DNA from: Halobacteriales archaeon QS_6_71_20
GTDB lineage: Archaea; Halobacteriota; Halobacteria; Halobacteriales; Haloferacaceae
Direction: 5' to 3'
NCBI GenBank assembly: GCA_003020945.1
Contig: PXRU01000026.1
Coordinates: 62,001 to 126,000 of the forward strand
DNA length: 64,000 nucleotides
The translations under genes and the position numbers were made by a program. Position 1 is the stretch's first letter, and the number at the start of each line of letters is the position of its first letter. Of the stretch, positions 8,608 to 16,190 are shown one piece after another. The notes under the pieces are model-generated. The model made no database searches. It saw only the letters and a list, made by a program, of their open reading frames with translations, and was not told the origin of the DNA.

Positions 8608-9573
8608 TCACAGCCGCTCCGGGCCGGGGTCGATATCCAGTTCCGCGGCCATCTCCGTGAGGAAGTCCCCCCGGACCTCCTCGACCCGGGTTTCGATCTC
8701 CGCGACGACGGGCCGGTCGAACTCCTCGCGGAGCGTCCGGAGGTGTGCCCGCTCGGTCTCCACGCGGTCCCGGAGGTAGCGCGCCCCGCGGCCGTCCTCC
8801 TCGGGGTCGGGCTCGGGGGTGAGCCGGTTCACGGCCAGCCCCCGGACGGAGAGCCCGCGGTCGGCGAGTCCGTCGGCGGCCCGCCGCGTCTCCCGGACCG
8901 ATAGCTCGTCGGGGTTGACGACGAGGAAGAAGGCGGCCCGCTCCCGCAGCGTCCGGCCGGCGTACTCGAAGAACTCCTTGCGCTCCCGCAGCCGCGCGAG
9001 GATCGGGTCGCCGTCCATCACGCGCCGCGGCTCGTTGTTGCCGATCGCGGCCTTCTCGAACAGGTCGATCGACTCCTCGCGCTTGCGGAGCAGGCGGTCG
9101 ATCCATCCTTCCAAGAAGTCGGGCAGCCCGAGCAGGCGAAGCGTCCCCCCGGTTGGGGAGGTGTCGAAGACGACGCGGTCGAACGACTCGCTGGACCGCA
9201 TCACGTCGACGAAGCGGTCGAACAGCGCCGCCTCGTAGGCGCCGGGCGTCCGGTGGGCCATCTCGATCTGGCGGTCGATCTCGTTGACCATCGCGGCGCT
9301 CACCTGGTCGCCCAGCGCCCGCTTCGTCTCCATGAGGTGGTGTTCGACCTCCTCGTCGGGGTCGATCTCCATCGCCCACAGCCCGTCGCGCCCGTCGACC
9401 GCCGCCGGCTCGTCGCCGAACCGCTGGTCGAACACGTCCGAGATCGAGTGTGCGGGGTCCGTCGAGACGACCAGGGTGTCGAGCCCCGCGTCGGCGCACG
9501 TGACCGCGTACGCCGCCGACACGGTCGTCTTGCCGACGCCGCCCTTGCCCCCGAAGAACACGAACTTCTCCAT
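8608..9573 (-). CDS. arsA: ArsA/Get3-family ATPase
   Basis: A 321-residue deviant-Walker ATPase: P-loop GGKGGVGKTT at residues 8-17, switch I TDPAHSISDVF, switch II DTSPTGGTLRLL, A-loop VVNPDELSV and VNRLTP. It has one ATPase domain, as in Get3, not the duplicated bacterial ArsA. No arsenite-binding cysteine triad is visible, so an arsenite pump role is not supported. Get3 proteins deliver tail-anchored membrane proteins; a related role is possible. It is the second gene of an operon, starting 6 bp after the stop of the 111-residue protein upstream. Confidence 0.88.
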   Translation of the reverse strand: MEKFVFFGGKGGVGKTTVSAAYAVTCADAGLDTLVVSTDPAHSISDVFDQRFGDEPAAVDGRDGLWAMEIDPDEEVEHHLMETKRALGDQVSAAMVNEIDRQIEMAHRTPGAYEAALFDRFVDVMRSSESFDRVVFDTSPTGGTLRLLGLPDFLEGWIDRLLRKREESIDLFEKAAIGNNEPRRVMDGDPILARLRERKEFFEYAGRTLRERAAFFLVVNPDELSVRETRRAADGLADRGLSVRGLAVNRLTPEPDPEEDGRGARYLRDRVETERAHLRTLREEFDRPVVAEIETRVEEVRGDFLTEMAAELDIDPGPERL

Positions 9574-9579
9574 CGGCGG

Positions 9580-9915
9580 TCAGAAGTGGTACTGCTGGCC
9601 CTTGCGTTCGAGCATCGAGCCGCGGTTCCACATCCGTCGCTCCCACGCCTCGAACTCCGATTCGAGGTACGGAAGCAGCTCGGCGGTGTAGTAGGAGACG
9701 GGCGAGGGGATGCCGAAGGCGTCGGGGAAACACGCCAGCATGAACGTGTCCTCGCGGTCCTCGGCCTCCTTCTCCACCTTCTCGAACGCCGGATGCGAGA
9801 TCATCCCGTGGTAGAGGCCGGCGGCCCACTCGCGCACCACCGCGAGGAACCGGTCGATGCGGTCCGACAGCGTCGGCTCCTCGCCGGCGTCGCCGGCGGC
9901 CGTGTCGTCGGTCAT
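9580..9915 (-). CDS. Conserved hypothetical protein co-transcribed with ArsA-like ATPase
   Basis: A 111-residue soluble protein starting [20 protein letters not shown]. It is rich in aromatic residues: [40 protein letters not shown] and the end RKGQQYHF. No membrane helix, metal site or known domain is recognised. The start is fixed by a TATA-like gataagg read in reverse at 9941-9947, 28 nt upstream. It is the first gene of a two-gene unit with the ArsA/Get3 ATPase, so it may be a partner or regulator of that ATPase; this is inference from operon structure only. Confidence 0.82.
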   Translation of the reverse strand: MTDDTAAGDAGEEPTLSDRIDRFLAVVREWAAGLYHGMISHPAFEKVEKEAEDREDTFMLACFPDAFGIPSPVSYYTAELLPYLESEFEAWERRMWNRGSMLERKGQQYHF

Positions 9916-10023
9916 CGCCCGTGTGTGCGTCGGTAGCGTGGATAAGGCTGTCGCGGTCGCCGTCGTCGCGGCCGCCGGGACCGACGGGCACAAGTACCAC
10001 ACGCCCCCCTCTCCGGACGACCG

Positions 10024-11373
10024 ATGACGCCCGGACGCGGACTCGGCGGCTCAGGCCCGAGCGACTCCGACGCCGTCCCCGTGACCGTTCTCTCTGGAAG
10101 CCTCGGCGCGGGGAAGACGACGCTCGTGAACCACCTGCTGTCGAACGCCGGCGAGCGCGACGTCGCCGTCCTCGTCAACGACGTCGGCGCGGTGAACGTC
10201 GACTACGACCTCCTCTCGGGCGAGGACCTCCCCGCCGTCGGCGTCGCCGAGCTGTCGAACGGCTGTATCTGCTGTGAGCTGCGCGACGACCTCGAACGCG
10301 CGGTGATCCAGCTGGCGGACGGCGAGGAGTTCGACCACCTCGTCGTGGAGCCGTCCGGCATCAGCGAGCCCGGACCGGTCGCCCGCCAGTTCACGAACGG
10401 CCCGGCGGCCGCCCGCTACCGCATGGACGCCGTCGTCACCGTGGTGGACACGCCGCGGTTCCTCGACGCCTTCGCCGGGGAGGGGACCCCGCGACGACGC
10501 GGGACCGGCACCCACGAGGCGGGCGGCCCGGCCGACGCGACGACCACTGGCGACCCCGAGGCGACCGACGACGACGGCCGCCGCCCCCTCTCGGACCTGC
10601 TGGTCGAGCAGGTCGAGGCGGCGGACGTGGTGTTGTTGAACAAGACGGACCGCTGTACGGCGGCGGAGCTCGACGAGGCGGACGCGCTCGTGCGCGCGCT
10701 CCGCCCCGGGATCGAGACCGTCCGCACCGAACACTCCGCCGTCCCGCTCGACCGGGTGCTGGACGTGGACCTGTACGGGACCCGGCAACGCGAGTCCGCC
10801 CGCGCGGACAACGGCGCACGCGAGGGGGAGGCCACGACCGACGACGGCCACGCCGCGACTGACGACGATGGCCACGCCGCGACCGACGACCACGACCACG
10901 CACACGCCCACCCGGACGAGGTGTACGGCGTCACCTCCGTCCGCTACCGCGAGCGCCGCCCGTTCCACCCCGGGCGGCTGGCCGACCTCCTCCGGGACCT
11001 CCCCGAGTCGGTCGTCCGGTCGAAGGGGACGCTCCACGTCGCCGGGTCCGACCGGCGGCTCAGCTACAGCCAGGCGGGCCCCTCCGCGCGGGTCGAGGCG
11101 GTCGGGCCCTGGGTCGCGGCGATGCCGGAGTCGGACCGGAAGCTGTACCGCGCGAACCGCGGCGGGGACGACGACTGGCACGAGGAGTGGGGCGACCGTC
11201 ACACGGAACTGGTCGTCATCGGCGTCGACCTCGACGAGACGGCGGTGCGCGAGCGGCTCGACGACTGCCTGCTCACCGACGCCGAACTGGCGGCGGGAGT
11301 CGACGCCGACTCGGGGGCGTGGCTTCCGGACGGCGAGGGGGAGGGCGAGTCGGTCGTCTCGCTGTCGTCGTAG
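10024..11373 (+). CDS. CobW/COG0523-family GTPase, putative zinc metallochaperone
   Basis: A 449-residue protein with P-loop GSLGAGKTT near residues 24-32, the metal motif GCICC near 82-86, and ESSG-type switch [12 protein letters not shown], then the G4 motif NKTD. Residues about 270-300 are a His/Asp-rich metal-binding tract ([14 protein letters not shown]) before the CobW C-terminal domain. COG0523 proteins use GTP to load metals, often zinc, into client enzymes. An acidic insertion near 155-185 is lineage-typical. A TATA-like caagtacc lies about 29 nt upstream. Its stop directly abuts that of a convergent zinc-ribbon gene. Confidence 0.88.
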   Translation: MTPGRGLGGSGPSDSDAVPVTVLSGSLGAGKTTLVNHLLSNAGERDVAVLVNDVGAVNVDYDLLSGEDLPAVGVAELSNGCICCELRDDLERAVIQLADGEEFDHLVVEPSGISEPGPVARQFTNGPAAARYRMDAVVTVVDTPRFLDAFAGEGTPRRRGTGTHEAGGPADATTTGDPEATDDDGRRPLSDLLVEQVEAADVVLLNKTDRCTAAELDEADALVRALRPGIETVRTEHSAVPLDRVLDVDLYGTRQRESARADNGAREGEATTDDGHAATDDDGHAATDDHDHAHAHPDEVYGVTSVRYRERRPFHPGRLADLLRDLPESVVRSKGTLHVAGSDRRLSYSQAGPSARVEAVGPWVAAMPESDRKLYRANRGGDDDWHEEWGDRHTELVVIGVDLDETAVRERLDDCLLTDAELAAGVDADSGAWLPDGEGEGESVVSLSS

Positions 11374-11598
11374 TCAGCAGGCGCAGCCCGTCGAGCCGGG
11401 CGAGCGCTCGAACGCCATCGCCTCGCCGCAGTCGGGACACGACGGCGGCTCCTCCCCCTCCACGTCGAGGTCGAGCAGCCGCTCGTCGCAGTCGTGACAC
11501 CAGTACGCCCCCTCCGACTGTCGCGTCCGACCGTCGCCGCGGTCGGGCGACTCCGTCGAGGCCTTCAGCATCTCCGTGAGCGTGCCGAGCAGTCCCAT
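11374..11598 (-). CDS. Small zinc-ribbon protein
   Basis: A 74-residue protein (MGLLGTLTEMLKASTES) with a two-knuckle zinc ribbon, CHDCDE and CPDCGE, and a C-terminal CAC. FmdB-like small ribbons look similar, but no function can be assigned. The chosen start is the ATG before GLLGTL; a longer frame to 11655 adds an unlikely leader. The stop codon is immediately next to the stop of the CobW gene (tag|tca at 11371-11376), so the two genes meet with no spacer. Confidence 0.75.
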   Translation of the reverse strand: MGLLGTLTEMLKASTESPDRGDGRTRQSEGAYWCHDCDERLLDLDVEGEEPPSCPDCGEAMAFERSPGSTGCAC

Positions 11599-11703
11599 AC
11601 CGTTTCCAATCGCCGCACCGACATAAACACCGACGCGGGTTCCCGGCGGCGACACACGAGCGTCGATTCCGGCGGGCGCGCCGTCCCCACCGCGGGGGTC
11701 GGC

Positions 11704-12108
11704 TCAGGCGTCCGCGGCGACGTTGTCGAGGAGCCGACCGAGTTCGCCGCGGCGCTTCCAGCCGGCGACGCGGTCGGAAAGCGGCACGGGGAGCCCGAGC
11801 GAGACGCGCGAGACGGCCCGGACCCGACTCCCTTCGTCGGCCGCCGAGACGGACACCGCCGTCTCCATCGCGTCGAAGGGGCCTCGGTCGCCGTCCTGGC
11901 TGTAGCGCCAGCCGTCGTCGGTCTCGACGAACCGGAGGTCGAACTCCAGGCCGCCGCCGGCGACGGTGACGACCGTCTCCGCCCCCTCCTCGGCGGCGGC
12001 CCGCGCGGCGAAGCTCCCCTCGTACTCCACGAGCGTCGCCGGCGAGAGCCGTCGCCGCAGCGCCGCCGGCGTCGCGCCGACGAACCGCTCGACCTCGACC
12101 TCGCGCAC
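11704..12108 (-). CDS. SRPBCC/START-like domain protein
   Basis: A 134-residue protein beginning MREVEVERFVGATPAALRRR, the typical opening strand and helix of the SRPBCC (polyketide cyclase/START) fold. It continues with alternating strands (VVTVAGGGLEFDLRFVETD, GWRYSQDGD) and ends in a long C-terminal helix (LGRLLDNVAADA). Such proteins bind hydrophobic ligands or act as stress proteins. No ligand is predictable. It lies between the zinc-ribbon gene and a small membrane protein, all on the reverse strand. Confidence 0.75.
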   Translation of the reverse strand: MREVEVERFVGATPAALRRRLSPATLVEYEGSFAARAAAEEGAETVVTVAGGGLEFDLRFVETDDGWRYSQDGDRGPFDAMETAVSVSAADEGSRVRAVSRVSLGLPVPLSDRVAGWKRRGELGRLLDNVAADA

Positions 12109-12159
12109 ACCCGGCGTGTGCGGCCGCGCGACAAAAGTCCGCGGGAACCGGACCGGCGC

Positions 12160-12483
12160 TCACAGCTCCATGAACGGCAGCGACAGCAGCGCGAGCAGCA
12201 GCATCAGCGCCGCGGCGCCGTACCACAGCCTGCGATACCGACCGGCGACGGGGACCTCCTCTCGCAACTCCGGCCTGGCGGTCCGGACGTAGCGGTAGTA
12301 CGCGGCCGCGGCCGCGGCGAGGAACACGCCCGCCGAGCCGGCGATCGCCGTGGCGATGTCGACGTCCAGCAGCGCCCGGATGTAGATCGGCCCCGTGGAG
12401 AACACCAGCAGGAACGCGAAGCCGACGACGACCAGGAACGGCACCGGGTCGACCGGGTCGCCGGCGCGGTTGCGGAGGGGCAC
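12160..12483 (-). CDS. Hypothetical membrane protein
   Basis: A 107-residue protein with three predicted membrane helices: PFLVVVGFAFLLVFSTGPIY (about 14-34), IATAIAGSAGVFLAAAAAAY (about 43-63) and LWYGAAALMLLLALLSLPF (about 86-104). The middle loop is charged (RTARPELREEVP). No family is recognised. It is divergent from the small membrane protein at 12535, with about 50 bp between the starts. Confidence 0.7.
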   Translation of the reverse strand: MPLRNRAGDPVDPVPFLVVVGFAFLLVFSTGPIYIRALLDVDIATAIAGSAGVFLAAAAAAYYRYVRTARPELREEVPVAGRYRRLWYGAAALMLLLALLSLPFMEL

Positions 12484-12534
12484 ACCCCGACTACGACCGC
12501 GAGAGCCAAGTAGGTGGTCCCCGCACCGCGACGC

Positions 12535-12714
12535 ATGGCGTCCGACGGCGACCCGCGCGTGCTGTTCGCAATGAACCTCGTCCTCTCGGCGGCGTTCGCG
12601 TCGGCGGTGGTGTGGGGGTTCTCCGTCCTCGACCTCGCGGCGTTCACGCTCCGCACCGTCGCGGGTTTCGCCCTCGTCGTGTTCGCGCTGACGTACGTCG
12701 TCGTGTTGCGATAG
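12535..12714 (+). CDS. Small two-helix membrane protein
   Basis: A 59-residue protein starting MASDGDPRVLFAMN with two hydrophobic helices, LVLSAAFASAVVWGFSVL and FALVVFALTYVVVLR. It resembles short conserved haloarchaeal membrane ORFs of unknown function. The ATG was chosen because upstream residues (VPAPRR) are non-membrane and shadow-like. It converges with the dolichol kinase-like gene. Confidence 0.65.
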   Translation: MASDGDPRVLFAMNLVLSAAFASAVVWGFSVLDLAAFTLRTVAGFALVVFALTYVVVLR

Positions 12715-12774
12715 GCGACCGGGAGCGGGAGCGGCGGACCCGGGCAGGGGGACGCCGCTCGGCTCCGGCCGGGC

Positions 12775-13407
12775 TCACCCGACCAGCGCGAAGGCCGCGA
12801 CCATCGCGGCCCCGGAGACGGGCGGGATCGTGAGGTTGTCGTCGACGACGTGGCCGCGGATCACCGGCTTGAGTCCGTCGGCGACGGTCGCGCCGAGCGC
12901 GCCGGCGCCCGCGACGGCGACGCCGCCGACCTCCCCGGCGTGGTCGACGGCGAACGGCGCCGCCAGCGCGAAACAGACGACGAACATGACCGCGAGCACG
13001 CCCGCCTCCTTGGCGGTCGTCGCGTCGTTGCTCCCCAGATACCCGGAGACGGGGTCGCCCACCGACAGCATGAGGATCGCCGGCACCGCAAGCGGCGGTT
13101 CGACGGGGACGAGTTCGGGGCCGAACGGCGGGGCGAAAAGCAGCGCCGCCAGCGTCGCCCCGATCATGAACAGCGCGTAGCCGGCGACGTTGTCGGCCTC
13201 GTACTCCCGTGTCAGCTCGTCGTACACGCGGTCGAGCGGGCCGTAGTCGATCTCGACGACAAGGCGGAGGAACTCCAGCACGAACACGCCGACCGTGGCG
13301 GCCACCAACAGCGCCTGTAGCTGGCGCCAGGTGACCAGCCCGAGCAGGTAGACCGCCGGAAAGCCCGTCCCCGAGAGGTGGACGGCCCGGCGCTTCAGTT
13401 CCCCCAT
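12775..13407 (-). CDS. Dolichol kinase / SEC59-type membrane protein
   Basis: A 210-residue protein with about six membrane helices. The family motif is at the end, GATVADGLKPVIRGHVVDDN followed by LTIPP, matching the CTP-binding region of the CDP-alcohol/dolichol kinase (phosphatidate cytidylyltransferase-like) family. Such enzymes phosphorylate dolichol with CTP to supply lipid carriers for protein N-glycosylation; the haloarchaeal substrate is inferred. It is the last gene of an apparent CBS - glyS - kinase operon, starting 6 bp after the glyS stop. Confidence 0.75.
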   Translation of the reverse strand: MGELKRRAVHLSGTGFPAVYLLGLVTWRQLQALLVAATVGVFVLEFLRLVVEIDYGPLDRVYDELTREYEADNVAGYALFMIGATLAALLFAPPFGPELVPVEPPLAVPAILMLSVGDPVSGYLGSNDATTAKEAGVLAVMFVVCFALAAPFAVDHAGEVGGVAVAGAGALGATVADGLKPVIRGHVVDDNLTIPPVSGAAMVAAFALVG

Positions 13408-13413
13408 CCCGGC

Positions 13414-15261
13414 TCAGCCCGTCCGGACGCCCGTCTCGATCTCCCCGTACGACGCGGCCAGCGCCTCGAACGCTCGGTCGTCCTCCGGATCGAGCAGGGC
13501 CGCGATCTCCGCGCCGACGTCGGCTACCGGCACCCGGACCTGCCGGGCGGAGTCGCGCTCGCGAACGGTGACGGTGTGGGGGCCGTCCCCCTCGATCCCG
13601 TCGCGGTCGACCGTGACGCAGAAGGGGGTGCCGACCTCGTCCTGTCGACGGTAGCGCCGGCCGATGGAGCCGGAGTCGTCGTACTCGACCGAGAGGCCCG
13701 CCGCGCGGAGGTCGGCGGTCACGTCGTCCGCGAGGTCGAGCAGGCGCTCGTCGTTGGAGACGAGCGGGAAGACGGCGGCGTCGGTCGCGGCCATCTCCGG
13801 GTCCAGCGCGAGGTAGGTGCGCTCCTCGCCGTCGACCTCGTCGGTGCGGTAGGCGTGATCGATCACCGTGTAGACGATGCGGTCGACGCCGAAGGAGGGT
13901 TCGACGACGTGCGGGGTGACGTGCTCGCCGTTCTCGGTCACCTCCTCGACCGAGAAGTTCGCCACCTCGGCGTCGACGGCGTGGGTCTCGCCGTCCACCT
14001 CGACCTCGACCTCCCCGGCGTCGAAGGCGTCCGGGTCGCGCTCGGCGAGCGTCCGGAGGGCGTCGGCGACCGCGCCGGCGTCGCCGCCGAACTCGGGGCC
14101 GAGCGTCGCCATGTCCGGGTCGACGGTCGCGCGCTCGACGGTCTCGGGCTCGTCGTACTGCTTGAACACGGTGAACGACTCGCCGGAGCCCTCGGCGTGC
14201 TTCGAGAGGTCGTAGTCCGAGCGGTACGCGAACCCGGTGATCTCGATCCAGTCGCCCTCGTCTCGCGGCTCCCCGCCGTCGCTCGACCCCGCGGCGGTCC
14301 CCGCCGCGCCCACCTGGCTTTCGGCGTCCCAACAGTCCGCGGCGTAGTGGGCGAGTTCGCCGGGGAGGTGCTGGCGGAAGCGGAAGCGGTCGGTGTCGAC
14401 GCCGATCCGCTCGTACCACTCCTGGGCGACGCCGAGGTAGTAGCCGACCCACGCCGAGCCGACGACGCCCTCCTCGACGGCCTCGCCGACGGTCGTCGTG
14501 TACGCCTCGCCGTCGTCGGCCGCCTGTTCGGTCGCCGGGTAGAGGCGGACCTCGACGTCGGCGACCTCGTGAAGCGGCGGCTCGTCCGCCTCGGGGTCGA
14601 TGAACGTCTCCAGCTCCGCCTGCGTGAACTCCCGCACGCGGATGATCCCCTTGCGGGGGCTGATCTCGTTGCGGTAGGCCGGGCCGATCTGGGTGACGCC
14701 GAACGGGAGCCGGTTGCGGGCGTACTCCTTCAGGCGGGGGAACTCCACGAAGATGCCCTGAGCCGTCTCCGGCCGCATGTAGCCGGTCTGGCCCGTGCCG
14801 GGGCCGATGCTCGTCTCGAACATGAGGTTGAACTCCTCGACCGGCTCGTCCGACAGCGGCGCCTCACAGGCGGGACACCGCAGGTCGTGCTCGCGGATCA
14901 GCTCCTCGACCTCCGGGATCGGGATCGACTCGGCCTCCTCGATGTCGGTGTCGTCCTCGACGAGGTGGTCGGCGCGGTGGGACTCCCCGCACTCCGGGCA
15001 CTCCACGAGCATGTCGTCGAAGCCGTCGAGGTGGCCCGACGCCTCGAAGACGGCCTCCGGCATGATCGTCGGCGCCTCGATCTCCATGTTGCCCTGACGG
15101 ACGGTGAAGCGGTCGCGCCAGGCGGACTCGAGGTTGTCCTTGACGGCCGCGCCGTTCGGCCCGTAGGTGTAGAAGCCGGCGACGCCGCCGTAGGCGCCGT
15201 TCGCGCCGAAGAAGAACCCCCGGCGCTTCGCCAGCTCGATCACGTCCTCCCGTGCGACCAT
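13414..15261 (-). CDS. glyS: Glycyl-tRNA synthetase (archaeal/eukaryotic type)
   Basis: A 615-residue class II synthetase starting MVAREDVIELAKRRGFFFG. Recognisable features are the GLY-specific N-terminus with YGGVAGFYTYGPNGA, a zinc ribbon (CPECGES near 87 and CPACEAP), motif 2 with RNEISPRKGIIRVREF, and an anticodon-binding domain near the end (DDSGSIGRRYRRQDEVG). It joins glycine to tRNA-Gly. Residues about 300-320 form a short serine/glycine-rich insertion (GAAGTAAGSSDGG). Length is normal for archaea. It begins 1 bp after the stop of the upstream CBS gene, so the two are co-transcribed. Confidence 0.95.
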   Translation of the reverse strand: MVAREDVIELAKRRGFFFGANGAYGGVAGFYTYGPNGAAVKDNLESAWRDRFTVRQGNMEIEAPTIMPEAVFEASGHLDGFDDMLVECPECGESHRADHLVEDDTDIEEAESIPIPEVEELIREHDLRCPACEAPLSDEPVEEFNLMFETSIGPGTGQTGYMRPETAQGIFVEFPRLKEYARNRLPFGVTQIGPAYRNEISPRKGIIRVREFTQAELETFIDPEADEPPLHEVADVEVRLYPATEQAADDGEAYTTTVGEAVEEGVVGSAWVGYYLGVAQEWYERIGVDTDRFRFRQHLPGELAHYAADCWDAESQVGAAGTAAGSSDGGEPRDEGDWIEITGFAYRSDYDLSKHAEGSGESFTVFKQYDEPETVERATVDPDMATLGPEFGGDAGAVADALRTLAERDPDAFDAGEVEVEVDGETHAVDAEVANFSVEEVTENGEHVTPHVVEPSFGVDRIVYTVIDHAYRTDEVDGEERTYLALDPEMAATDAAVFPLVSNDERLLDLADDVTADLRAAGLSVEYDDSGSIGRRYRRQDEVGTPFCVTVDRDGIEGDGPHTVTVRERDSARQVRVPVADVGAEIAALLDPEDDRAFEALAASYGEIETGVRTG

Positions 15262-15262
15262 G

Positions 15263-16117
15263 CTACAGCGCCTCCAGCAGACTCACGTCGCGAACGACGC
15301 CGACCAGCTCGCCGCCGCCCAGCAGCGGGATCTGTTCGATGTCCTCCGTGATCATCTCCTGGGCGGCCTCCCGCACCGAGCGCGACCGGCCGACGGTGAC
15401 GACCTCCTCGGTCGTGAACTCCGAGACGGGACCGGTGGGGAGCTCGACGTTCCGGGTGGGGACGTAGGCGCTGCCGACGGCCTTGATCCCCTCCCACTTC
15501 CAGTCGTCGTCGTCGTCGGCGATGGAGTCGCCGGTGTCGTCGGCGCCCTCGACGACGCGGGCGACCTCGATGACGTCGACCTCGGTGAGCATCCCCGCCA
15601 TGTCGCCGTCCTCGCCCAGCGCGACCGCGTACGGGACGTTCGCGAAGTACAGCTGACGCTCCGCGACCGTCAGCGGCGTGCCGGTGTACACCGTGTTCAC
15701 GTCGGCGGCGGCGACCTCGCCGCAGGTGGCGTCGAGGTCGACCTCGCCGTGGGCGACGGCGCTCACCACGTCGGTCACGGTGACGATGCCGACGAGACAG
15801 TCGCCGTCGTCCGTCGAGACGACGGGGACGCGGCGGGTGCCGGCGAGCATCACCTGTGCGGCGTCCCGGAGCTTCGTCTCCGGCGTCACGGTCGGGATCT
15901 CCCGCATGAGCAGCGCGAGCTGGTCCTCGTCGGGCGACTCGATGAGGTCGTCCCGGGAGACGAGCCCGCGGTACACCTCGTCGTCGCCGTCGCCTTTCAC
16001 CACCGGCACCGAGGAGAAGCGGTACTCCTGGAGGTACGTGAGCACGTCCTCACGGCTCCCGGGGAGCGACACCGTGACGAGGTCGCTCCGGGGCGTCATC
16101 GCGTCGGCCACCTTCAT
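15263..16117 (-). CDS. Four-CBS-domain protein
   Basis: A 284-residue protein built from two CBS pairs: VADAMTPRSDLVTV, EIPTVTPETKLRDA, CGEVAAADVNTVYTGTPLTV and FTTEEVVTVGRSRSVREA each open a CBS motif. CBS pairs bind adenine nucleotides and sense energy state. A TATA-like cttgtatcat read in reverse at 16141-16150, 29 nt upstream of the ATG at 16117, selects MKVADAMTPR as the start; the longer in-frame start at 16150 would overlap the TATA box. It leads the glyS operon, so it may link translation or lipid-carrier supply to nucleotide levels (inference). Confidence 0.85.
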   Translation of the reverse strand: MKVADAMTPRSDLVTVSLPGSREDVLTYLQEYRFSSVPVVKGDGDDEVYRGLVSRDDLIESPDEDQLALLMREIPTVTPETKLRDAAQVMLAGTRRVPVVSTDDGDCLVGIVTVTDVVSAVAHGEVDLDATCGEVAAADVNTVYTGTPLTVAERQLYFANVPYAVALGEDGDMAGMLTEVDVIEVARVVEGADDTGDSIADDDDDWKWEGIKAVGSAYVPTRNVELPTGPVSEFTTEEVVTVGRSRSVREAAQEMITEDIEQIPLLGGGELVGVVRDVSLLEAL

Positions 16118-16140
16118 ATCCGCACTGCGACCCCACGCCT

Positions 16141-16150
16141 CTTGTATCAT
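16141..16150 (-). promoter_or_regulatory. TATA box of the CBS-glyS operon
   Basis: The reverse-strand atgatacaag lies 29 nt upstream of the ATG at 16117. It decides the start codon of the CBS gene, predicting a leaderless transcript. Confidence 0.5.
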
Positions 16151-16190
16151 ACGAAGGTGTGGAGTCCGGTGACGACCCGGACGTCCCCGC

